A DNA stretch of 64,000 bases from Ascaris suum (Eukaryota; Nematoda; Chromadorea; Rhabditida; Ascarididae), in assembly GCA_013433145.1 (NCBI GenBank), contig CM024168.1, positions 1,550,001 through 1,614,000 on the forward strand, in the 5' to 3' direction. Each line of letters starts with the position of its first letter. Position 1 is the first letter of the stretch. The notes under the pieces were generated by a model. It ran no database searches. It saw only the letters and a list, made by a program, of their open reading frames with translations, and had not been told where the DNA came from. Shown here piece by piece: positions 25,872-44,200 of this stretch. The position numbers were made by a program, and so were the translations under genes.

Positions 25872-28800
25872 TCTATATATATTTCTATATATTTTATATA
25901 TTATATATTTATTTATATATATATTTCTTTTTTTGTTGATGTTTAATATATATCTATACATATTTATAGTGACCTTTGATATCTACATTTGTTATATTAT
26001 ATGACTTTTTTAAAATTTTGATCGGTGAGAACTGAAAAAAGTCTAAGACTTCCCATTTTTTCCTTTGTTAAAGTTCAACAGGAGGGGTGGGCATATCTGT
26101 GCTTTACATAAAAAAGATGTCTTGGCGCATATATTAACAAGTTAATTGTTACAACTTTTTCAATTGCAGTTAAAAGATGGATTTGTTCATTCGTGCTATA
26201 TGGTATTGTTTTGTGGGTTTTTATGCAGCTTTAAAGTGATGCCAATGCACTCGATTGGTATTGTATTATAGATTTATGGGTATTACAGATTTGTTATATA
26301 TAATATGAAATTTGTTCAACGGCAATAGGATGATTTGAAGTATTTGTTAACAGTTTTTTGTCATTGAATGAAAGTAAAAGCAGTTAGGTGGAAAGTCAGC
26401 GAAGATTTTAATGAAAAAGCAAATAGATTTTTAGCCCTTAAAAATTCATCCGCAATTGCGTGTAGAAGGTTTCAACCGTCTATTCAAATTAGATCGTTGT
26501 TGAGCTACTAATGCCGTTTCCTGCTAGGCATTTTTTTTTTTTGGTATTGCAATAATGTTAGCTTCAATGAATATTTTTTCGCTTTTCCAAATGCCATCTA
26601 ACGATCCGGTGATTGTATTTTTGTGACTTTGTGCTCTTTATTGATATTGTTGTTTTAGATATGTTGCGTTTGTATCGTTTTAACAGATATATCTCGATGC
26701 ATTACTCTTTGGCATTTTAACATTGTATATGTTTAAAATCATTTAGATTTCATTGTTTTCATGTTTTTACTAAATTTTTTTTTTCAACATTTTACTTATA
26801 ATTTCTTTGCTGATTAATTCTGAGATCTATTTATATTAGTTGTTTATGACTTCACTAATAGTAGCCTAAATCTTATTTATAGTTTAAATGATATATGATT
26901 ATATAAGTGATAAAGAATGTTGGCGATTTTAGGCGGAAGTTGTCTTGGTGAGGGGAAGGGCCGAAAGGAATTCTTTTACCCGACGAAATGAGTCAGGATT
27001 GGGAGGGGGAGGGGGGAGTGAAGGCGCCATCCAAATTGAGCTGTGAGAACCATGTCTTTTCTTTTGCTGCGATACAAAATTTATTTTTGGTCGGTAGATT
27101 TGTCGGTCCATCTATATGCACTTTGTTACTACATACATCTTATCCGGAGGGCCGGAACCGGAATATGGTTTAATCCAGGTCTCGTAGATTTGCCTTATAG
27201 ATGAACTTAGGTGAGATGAATGGATTCAGTGCAGGCGTTTTCTTGAATGTCAGCTTTCTGTTCTTTTATTAGTATAACACCTGTAATTTTGAGCTCTCCG
27301 TTTTCGATACCTGAGTAATTTGATATACATCATAGGTGCAAACAGTGTCAGAAGGAGTGAACATAAAGTTTCAAAGAATTTCCTTCGTTTTTTTATTCTT
27401 GGTCGTAACGATCGTTTCCATTATGTGAAATTTCGCCTTTTGATTCTTGGTTTTTGGTCGTATCAAATTCATGATGTTTGCTTTGAAATATGATTGATTG
27501 TCGTAAGGTGAAGGTGTGCTACTTCATTTTTACCTGAGGTGGTTATTAAAAAATGAATAGAACGTATTATTCATTTCAACCGGTGTTGAAAATTCTAGTA
27601 CTGACATCTAATCGGTAGTGTGTTTTCGTTCATGGACCCCGACAAGCGGCTAACAGATTTGTTGAAATTGCTTAGCGTGTTCCGTATTTTATGCGTTGTG
27701 CGTCGATTTTGTGAAATTGTTACTGCGGATCTTTGAAAAATCGTTTTTTTTTTCAATCACTTTTCTGGTGTGATATCGGACTTCATCACGTTTTCAAACA
27801 TGACAAGTTGTGGTCGTCCGTTTGTGCTTCTTTGTGCTGTACGAGTCAACAGTCCATCATGCTGAAATGTAGCGGATTGAAAAAATGGCGCTATACGAAA
27901 TTTTTAGTGCAATTTTGCGTCGTATGTTCCACTAATTCTCACTAATGAAACTAATTGCACTTACTATTTAAATTGCACTTATAATTTTGAACTAATACAA
28001 GAATTAGCGTATTAGTCCACATGTGTAAGTTTAAATGCTTTTTTGACATGACATGTTCTACCGAATGAACTCCCATATTTCAAAATCAGTAGGGGTCCAT
28101 ATTCGGCACACTGTGTTGGCACTCGGTGTGAAATACGAAAATGGCAGCGTTATCGTCATTGTTGTAGTAGATTTTGAGTACGATGAAGCATGCCTAATGA
28201 TAGGGGGACTTGCTAGGTTGAAGGACTTTTGTGTGCAGGCGGGAGAATAGTGATATAATTCACGAACTATCGGAACGTTTTTTACATTTGTGTCATTTCT
28301 TTTAAACCTATGGTTGCTTCTGCTTTAATTGCTTTGGTCAAGAAGTGATATATGATGCGTCTGTGGGTCGGGATTTTAATTATGAAAGGCGAATGATCTG
28401 CGCATAGGTAAACAAAGCGAAGGTAGCAAGAGTTTTCGTCGCTAAGATCTGTGCTTACATCATTGTTCTCGTTAAATGGACTGTGAATCGCAATGGGTAT
28501 GGTCGCGTTACTTAAGGTTGGGAATGAAATATTAAAAAATGTAAAGTTTATCCGGTTCATTGTGATTTGTCAAGAAGTTGCTGGAGAAACATTAGTTTTA
28601 AAGGACAATTCAATAATCCATGATTGAGCATTTTATGAAAATGTAATGCATTTTAGCTTCACATGGGGAAACATGGTTGCGATAGGTGATGGGGATTAGT
28701 TTTGTTCCTTCAGATGATGTGAACTGAGATAGAGGCCTTGCTTCGAGGTCTATTGTAAGGTAGTTAGTATTGAGTTAGTTATAGATAATCCCTACTCAGT

Positions 28801-29247
28801 ATTGTTTTAGTGACTTCAACGAGTTTTGCTAGAAGATAGTGGGTTTGAGACAGGGTAAAAAAAATTTCAATGGCATATAAAAAAGTTTATCATCCTTTCA
28901 TCACGAATGAAAAGGGGTTGAAGTTCGCAAAAAATTTTATCAGATTCAACAGAGCATCTTATCTTTGAATGAGTCAATTATATTAGTTCCTATGGACGAA
29001 GAGGTGATGGTCTGCACTCTCAGATGAAAGGTTTAGCAAGAGCGATTTAGGTGGTAAATTGCATAGGAAAGGTGATCTCTGTATACCTGGGTGAGATGGA
29101 GAAGGTGAAGAACGGAGAGAGGCAGGAAGCATAAGGATTAGAAATTTGATCGTGAACAGATAATGTTGCTTCTTTGTCTGCAAGTTGTCTGAATCTTCTC
29201 GTTTTTCTTCTTCAGTATGCCAGGTAGTTTGGTTGCATGGGAAGCAC
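25872..29247. other. intergenic, no exon recognised
   Basis: AT-rich, with AT microsatellite-like sequence near 25877-25925. It separates the ABCA gene (+) from the ACAD8 gene (-), whose 3' ends converge here. No exon with splice signals and similarity was found. Confidence 0.45.
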
Positions 29248-35862
<6,615 letters not shown>

Positions 35863-38800
35863 TTTTTGATCTATAAAGAATCTGAGCATTCATTAATATT
35901 CTTGAGGCAATTCAATAGTGCGTATATTTATTTACTCATTATTTTTTACGCAACTAAGAAATATTACTAAAAGTAATCAATATGTAAACAACATAATTCG
36001 CATATGGGGATTATTCACGACCACATTATTGTTAGTTTCATTTGATAAGAAGGAAGAAATTAAACATTAGTAAATAAAATTGTCAATAAAACAGCAAGCA
36101 ATTATTATTGCTTTTTTCTATGTTAATGCTAATTACAAAGACTCAGATTGTAATTTTGATATCGTTAGCTTCGGCAATATCATACAACGAATAGCACTTA
36201 AGTATAGGATAGAAATGAATTTATGAGTGAGGAAGATAATATAGAATAGAAGTGTTCTATAAAGGGTAGGTCTGCTTACATACGGAATGATGAACGAATA
36301 AATAGAGTAAAGAAATATTCATAGAGAAAGCGATGTGCATGCGCAGCGTTTAAACCTATTTGGTTATACCAGTAACGTTTTACCGATCACTAGAGTTGGA
36401 GTAAGTGAGCTAGTGAGGGAGATCTATGAAAGATGACCATGTTTTGGAGAAGAAATTATGTATGTAAGCTGAAGTTGTGGATAGCAGTACCGAGATGTCG
36501 CACTGACTAGCTATCTGCCTGTAGTAAAGAAAGCTACAAGTAATTAACTGTATCATGAAACGTCGTATAATTTTCTGGATGACTGTTTCGAAAACACTGC
36601 AAACTTGCTTCATTTATAGATTCTTCCGAAGTTTGCATATAGTCTGCAAAACTGCAATTTTTGAAATGCTAAGATTAAACTGAAAAAACAAGAGATTAAA
36701 TTCAAATCTTTACGTCGCTATACTTGTTATTATCCAGTAGAAGGCAGAAGTTCTAGTAAATATTATACCCTCTAAACTTCAATTACGAAATAATGCTAGG
36801 AAAGGATATGGGGGGATATTACACCTTCAGACAATGCTATCCACCAGCAAAACAAAGAAGTAATTAGGCTACTGATGTTAGATGCCGACGAGCAACAACT
36901 ACTTCGACGGGTCAAAGGGGTCGATGTTTGTTGCACTCATATAATCGAAACACTCGTATAGGCGGATCTTTGTTTCTCACCAAATGTTTTCCACTTTTGC
37001 TTCTTTCCCCCAATGTTTTAAACTTTGCTGTACACACTCGACCTGCAAAATCGTCTTGATCTTTAGGGCTCAGTTATGAACTCTGATCATCGGGCAATGT
37101 GTATGCACAAACACATAAATAGGGGCACTTTGTAATAGTCCGCTTCCGTCATTGCTTATACCTGTAAACATTTTTCTACGTCGCATTATTTGCTGTCTAC
37201 TTTCTCTATATTTGAAGCATTTCTTATACTCATCCTCTTCCATAGTAATTCCTTATTTCGAATAATCAGGACTTTACTAGTAGTATCTTTAGTATCACGA
37301 GAGATAGCTTTGGTGATGTTACTCTAAGCGTTAAAAAAGAGCCAACCAGCACAAGTAAAATTTCTTTAAAGTTGTGATTTGACGCCATAATTGCACATCT
37401 GAACAATTGGATTTTTGTTGGAGGAGAATTTTGATTTTTTTTATTGATGGGAGGATTTGATGCTAGAGGATTTATCAACCACCCGAACATCAACATTGAC
37501 AAGTAGAAGGCGCAAAGTATTTATGTAGCGCCGGAAGATTCAAACAATCAATTGGATGTTTGTGGATTGCTACTGTACAGCATTTCTTCAAATAACTTAA
37601 TATCGATGAATATCCTCAGTTCTAAGCTATTCCAATTTATTCAAATTTCCAATTTGTTTTTCTTATATTTTCTGATTGGATTTACCTCCGCATTATGTGC
37701 GTATTTAAATTGGATTGATGTTTGTCGTGTATCCGTTTGCAAACGCTAATAAGGACCGAAACGACATATTCGGCAGTACGCCGAATGAAATTATCACTTT
37801 CGAGTGCAACATTTTAATAGAGCATTTCATGAAATTCTCCTTCGTCTACGGAAGGCGGCAAATGTTTCACCTTTGCTGAGAAAATTACCATCAACGAAGG
37901 CCTTATATAGGTTCCCTGGATTAGCCTTATATAGGTTCCCAAAAATTATATTGCAAACAGCGTCCTCAACAAAATTTTTTGCAAAAATCTAACAAACCAG
38001 ATTCAGTACGGTTTCGCGTCGGCCGTTTCGCATGATCCCGAGTGCCTATCTCAGCGTGCGATTGAAACCTTGGTTTAAATGAAAAGATCCAAGCCGAATT
38101 GAACTACTACGTCGAATACAGAAGCAGTCGAAGTAGTTTGCTATTGGAATCTGATGCGGAATTTGGAAAGATACGAAACCAATTGTTCGTTGATAAAATG
38201 AATCAGATTCTACCTCACTCACGGTGGTTTAGGTATGAAGATTAGTGCCGATCCTGAATGGCATCTGCGACGCCGAGAAGCTTCAAAAAGAATTTTCACG
38301 GCGGTGGACTGACTACATCCTATTACTTGGAATATTGCCGTGCAACTGTAGTGGACACAATGGACTATATCATAAGGTAAGTATTTGGAGAACATTAGAA
38401 GGCGTTTGCCCTTTATTGTCGATGATTTTGAAGTACTAGGGACCAGTTTAATGTTTTTACACAGAAGGACATAAACTTGATTAACGACATTCACGAACAC
38501 TTTGGAAAATCACAATTTTGAAATGGTTTTGTTTGGGATTATTCTAATAAGGTGTTACCCTGGTAAATATTAGGCGATAAGTTGTGACGGTTTAGAAATA
38601 TTCGACCGCCGAACTTTAGAATACCAGCGTGCAACTTCTTTTACTCTTTTCATCTTCGTGCTATTGAAATTTTTTTCTTTGAAACTTTTTCAAAAACGAT
38701 GTTTTGTGGTTTCTTCCTTTCCCCCTATCACCGCACTCAACGATCCCCTATCGAATAATAAACTTGGCTGCTTGTTTGAGAGTTCTGCATTCGTTTAGTT

Positions 38801-41227
38801 AAAAAAAAAATTACTTTTCCGCATGTGCAACAATTCAATCCTCGGGATTATGAAAGAAAGAAACCTCTGTGTCTGCATCGACTGGAATTTTTGATTTTCA
38901 TGGTTTTCTAGCCGGAATTTTCATGTTATTTGGTTGAGCGAGAGTTTCGTGTATTGATCCATATGGTCTAAATCTTTTTTTGCCCAAGATGCATTGGAAA
39001 TTGAAGAATGTGCATTGCAAAAAGAACCCGAAATTCGCTATTACTACAACAACCCTCCAGGAAATGGTCATGAGGCTCGTACCCTCACTATTTCCCGACT
39101 ATGAATTGCTAAACCTCAAGGTAGAAATCATTTACTACCTAAACCATCAAGCATATGCACTTCTCTGCGGAACTTTATATACGCCACTTACAAGCAATAG
39201 TTTTTTATTTTACTTTAAAAGGTACTCAATATTAAAAGCAGTATATAAATTGAAGTATAAAAGATTGTAACATACAAAGTAGGACAACAACTCAAGAAAT
39301 CATCTCTTCAAAGAAAAAAATATAATACATCACAACAACAAACGGCGAATTAAATAGGGGTAAAAAGTACTTTTGAAGATGATTAAAATTATATTTGAAA
39401 TCAATGCAGCAGCAGTAAATGTATAGGAGGAAGCACCGCTATGTTAATGAGAATTTATAGCATTATAGCGTAGATGTAGGAACTGTACCTAAGTAGTACT
39501 TCGAACTGAAGATGTGGAATCGTAACGATTCCTTCGAGTAATTACTTAGAGAAAGTGGGTGAAATCTCTCAGCTGTTACAAGAAAGCGATCCATGGGTAT
39601 GCGGATCAGTTAGAGAAAAGTAGAAGGTAGATCCATGAGAAAGTAGGAATAATTAAAGCTAAAAGAGAAAGAAGCATCAACTTTCCGGATTAACTCACTG
39701 AGAAAAATCCCATCACGAACTGAGAATGTAAGTACTTTGGGCTAGAAGAGTCCGAAAGCAATAGAAAATTTAGGCAAATTGCCTAATAATCAGGAAAAAA
39801 AAAAGATAGAAAATATGAAACGCCATCGATTGCCCATAATAAAAAATTACATTAAGGGGCATCTAAGCGCGTCTCGAAATGCAAAGAAAGATTAGAATTA
39901 CGGCAGTTAGGAAACAAAAAACCCATAAACCAATAATCTGAGTAGATAATTGAATGGAAACAATTTCGTGAGGAAATATACAAGTTTTCAAGCGGAAAAA
40001 AAATTCCATCACATAGGAAATTTTCGTACCACCGGCATTGTATCTAATTGTAACGATTTCAACTTTTCGACTTTGGTAACAATTTACAGGTACTCGATGA
40101 GAAGAACTAAACTTTCGATGGATATTGATAGCGATAGTTGGCGAAATTCGATGGATGTAGGATATGACCGCTCGTCAATATTCAACAGGTATCTTATTGA
40201 AGAAATTAAATAATGTCGCTAAAAAAATTAATTTATCAGCACGTTAACAGTGATAGGTTCGGCAGCACATAGGGTGGCAGAATATATAGTAGCAGTGTTG
40301 AAGGAATTTTATAAGTGAATATGAGAATGAAACACCACCGAAACGGGTAAACGATAAGAGAAATGATAATAAATCAACGCCTATTTCGTATATGCAAATG
40401 GCAGAGAACGAACGGCTCAAGTAAGAATAAGAATAGGAATAGGAATGCTTCGGCTCTTAATTATTAAGACAACACTTTGCACAGAGGTATGACTACTTCA
40501 AATTTGTGCAAATAATGAAAAAGGCGACGTCCGAGTATGTGTAGCATGAATTTTGACAATACCTCAGGTATTTTAATGAAAAAGCAACTCCCTCAAACCA
40601 TTTCCCGTCCCTGTCCCGGGAAATTTTCGCTCTAACTTGGGAAATAGAATTAAATCTGCATAAAATATTTGAAAGAAAAAACTCGACGCACACCTTTTCG
40701 CCAACAAAAAAAAGGAACAAATAAGCGGATAGGAGACATAAAGAGGAGCGAAATGAGCACAGCAGATAAGTCTGTACAAGAAGTCACCAATTTGATCCTT
40801 TTCTTCGAGCTTGTGGAATCGTTATCACTCATATCATTGCCAATCTTATAATGTAATGTACGGACTGTCCAAACTATGCAATCAATGAGTGGGTAAGCTC
40901 ACACCGAATAAACTGTTTGAAATTAGGACCGTTGAAACGAATCAGCAAATATAATCGATTTGTTACTTTCCGGATTGAGATCTTTGTTTAATAAAATTCA
41001 TATCGTGGAATAATACTTAAAAACTACAAATAAATTTTTAGATTTTCTTCAAATTTTTTTAAAAAATAAAACCTGAACAAATTTCCTACCGTAGATTCTG
41101 AATCCCTAAAATTGCTGAGTGATTTCGATTTCACAGAGCGAAGAAAAGTTCGAAGAAAAAAAAAATTCGGCACAAAAAAAACGTTCTTGCAGACCATACT
41201 CTTCGAATTCGAACATAAATATTCACT
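35863..41227. other. intergenic between ACAD8 and the cadherin gene
   Basis: Mostly AT-rich, with no exon assigned to a family. One segment near 38.0-38.4 kb looks partly coding and is listed separately. Confidence 0.4.
37986..38376 (+). pseudogene. possible coding remnant or unrecognised exon
   Basis: Three overlapping open pieces on the + strand read as protein-like sequence: QYGFASAVSHDPECLSQRAI, then AELNYYVEYRSSRSSLLLES continuing to ILPHSRWFRYED, then ADPEWHLRRREASKRIFTAV. They are connected only by frame changes, and the block ends at CATAAG|GTAAGTAT, a good donor. Charged, non-repetitive composition unlike its surroundings suggests coding origin. I do not recognise the family. Given the indel rate elsewhere in this assembly it may be an exon of an intact gene; otherwise it is decayed. 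Confidence 0.3.
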
Positions 41228-41290
41228 TCACTTTTCTCGTTTTCCATAAATATCGGCCAAATTATTGAAACGTGGCCCCCATTTACCAAT
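41228..41290 (-). CDS. hmr-1: cadherin last exon: WGPRF motif and stop
   Basis: Reads [20 protein letters not shown] and TGA (41228-41230). W-G-P-R-F-x-x-L-A-x-x-Y is the diagnostic end of classical cadherin tails. It is isolated from the previous exon by a 2.35-kb intron. Confidence 0.95.
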   Translation of the reverse strand: MGKWGPRFNNLADIYGKREK

Positions 41291-44200
41291 CTGAAGGAAA
41301 AAATTAAAATTAGCAGAAAAGATAGAACGGAAGATAAAATATCTGCATTAGTCGTAAGTTTTGTGTAAAGCCAACAATAGTGCGTGCGTAAAAGTTTAAG
41401 CTTTTACATGTTGAACGACAGACATCTTTCAGCGTAAAAAACACCAACCTCCGCGCCTCAAACTTCGAAAATTAAACCACGTTTATACAAGGAGGCGCTG
41501 AGTTGGGCGTTTTTATGCTGAAACGCGTCTGCCATTCCACCTATTAAACTTCAAACTTTTACGCATTATTTTTCGCCTTATGCAAAACATAAGACGTCAT
41601 AGAAAATGCCTGTAACGCTAATATTACACAGATATCTGCATTAGTATATATGTGGTATTTGCAGGTGGTTTGCAGTCGAGGTGGTCTGTATTTGCAGGTG
41701 GTCTGCAAACCCCTCGTCCACGCAAACCTTCATTCAGTCCTTGGGGGAGAGAGCACTCTCTCAGGGGCTCATTGGGGGGAGAGATTGAGGCACTCTCTCC
41801 CCATTACTCCCCGGGAGAGAGAGCACTCTCTCCCAGGGATTCCCTGGGGGAGAGAGCAACCTCTCTCAGGGGAATTCCCTGGGGGAGAGAGCACTCTCTC
41901 TCAGGGAGGTTCCCTGGGGAAGGGAGCACTCTCTCTCAGGGATTCCTTGGAAGGGAGAGTAAACGCTCTCTCCTTCCGGAAATGGGAGAGGAACACTCTC
42001 TCCCTAATATTCCTTGGAAGGGAGAGTAAACGCTCTCTCCTTCCGGAAATGGGAGAGAGAACACTCTCTCCCTAATATTCCTTGGAAGGGAGAGTAAACG
42101 CTCTCTCCTTCCGGAAATGGGAGAGAGAACACTCTCTCCCTAATATTCCTTGGAAGGGAGAGTAAACGCTCTCTCCTTCCGGAAATGGGAGAGAGAAACT
42201 CTCTCCCTAATACTCCTTGGAGGGGAGAGTAAAACTCTCTCCTTCTAGAAATGGGAGAGAAACACTCTCTCCTCTGAAATGGGAGAGAAACACTCTCTCC
42301 CTAATACTCCTTGGAAGGGAGAGTAAACGCTCTCTCCTTCTAGAAATGGGAGAGAAAACACTCTCTCCCTAATACTTTGGAAGGGAGAGTAAACGCTCTC
42401 TCCTTCTAGAAATGGGAGAGAGAACACTCTCTCCCTAATACTCCTGGAAGGGAGAGTAAAACGCTCTCTCCTTCTAGAAATGGGAGAGAAACACTCTCTC
42501 CTTCTAGAATTGGAGAGAAAAACTCTCTCCTTCTAGAAATGGGAGAGAAAACACTCTCTCCTTCTAGAATGGGAGAGAAAACACTCTCTCCTTCTAGAAA
42601 TGGGAGAGAAAACACTCTCTCCCTAATACTCCTTGGAAGGGAGAGTAAACGCTCTCTCCCCTTCTAGTAATGGGAGAGAGAACACTCTCTCCCCAGAATC
42701 TCCTTGTTGAGAGAGAGTGCTCTCTCTCCTTCTAGAAATGGGAGAGAGGCTCCCCTCCCAAGAATCCCTGAGAGAGAGTGCTCTCCCTCCCAGGAGGAAT
42801 CCCTGAGAGAGAGTGCTCTCCTCCCCAAGGGATCCTGAAAGAGTGCTCTCTCCCCCAGGGAGTACTGGGAGAGAGTGCTCTCCTCCCAGGAATCCCTGAG
42901 AGAGAGTGCTCTCCCTCCCAAGGAATCCTGAGAGAGAGTGCTCTCCCTCCCAAGGACTCCCTGAGAGAGAGTGCTCTCTCTCCCAGGGAGTACTTGGGAG
43001 AGAGTGCTCTCCCTCCCAAGGAATCCCTGAGAGAGAGTGCTCTCCCTCCCAAGGAATCCCTGAGAGAGAGTGCTCTCCCTCCCAAGGATTCCCTGAGAGA
43101 GAGTGCTCTCTCCCCCAGGGAGTACTTGGGAGAGAGTGCTCTCCCTCCCAAGGATTCCCTGAGAGAGAGTGCTCTCTCCCCCAGGGAGTACTTGGGAGAG
43201 AGTGCTCTCCCTCCCAAGGATTCCCTGAGAGAGAGTGCTGTCTCTCCCAGGGAGAGCTTTGGAGAGTGTCCACCCCCTCCTAAGGAAGGACTCAAGTGGA
43301 CCCACAACAATCAGCATTAAGCAACAGCCACAGAGCCAGTGGTCTACAATGCCGCTACCCGCATATCTCCAGTACCCATCTGGAACACTACAGTCAGTCG
43401 TGAAATTGGTCACCCCCAGAAACTCGGAAAGCTGAGCGCCCCCCCCCCCCCCCCCCAAATAGTCATTTTTGACCTCCTCCCACGTTTTCTAACTAATAAC
43501 TCAATCCTCGAGCAAAGTATACGCCTCCCCAGAAATAATTTATCCAAACAGCACGCGGGTATTAAAGCGGTGTTACTCACCGTTCTTTTTTAGCAACTAC
43601 AAAGCTAAAGTGAAGTTTTGAAACCAACAATAAATAACCGCATACCTCTTCATTGAGATTACCAGCTGTACCATTTTCATCAGCTGATTCCAGGGATTCC
43701 AGCGTTACTCTGCAAAACAACAACAATGGGTATCAGGTTTCAAGCAGCAGTAAGAAGAAAAAATAAAAGGAGGGTTTGATAATAGAGTGGAAGACTGCAC
43801 GAATTCTAGAAGCATGTAATAATGCTTCCTGTCACCTCCACAGAGAATTTCATCATACATCACGTCAGTGTCATCATAGTGAGAAGTACTGTCAATGATG
43901 TTATTGAGGTGACTTAAATTAAATGATCGACTTTGGAAACAACAAATGTCACCATCGGTACCAAAAATATAACCTTACTTTCGTTGCGAGGAACTTCTAT
44001 GAAGCGTAATCCAACTCTACCTTGACGTAAAAATACCGCTTTTTGAGCAACTTCAAAAGATAGATTAATAGCTTATCAATAATAATCTTTCAATCAATAC
44101 CTTTGACCCTCCTCCTCCTATATTCCATTTTTCACTGATAGCGGTCTTCAGTCCTTCATCCCATTACAGAAGAAACTGTAAGAAGTGGCATGTGAGAAAA

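Noticed and set aside
41738..43281. CRISPR-like array
   Set aside because: Eukaryotic context, no unique spacers of constant length; the units are contiguous palindromic minisatellite repeats.
42623..43458. Long open frames of 192-264 codons on both strands with [12 protein letters not shown] repeats
   Set aside because: They arise because the 33-bp repeat unit is a multiple of three and has no stops. Several frames on both strands are open over the same bases, and they lie in a cadherin intron.
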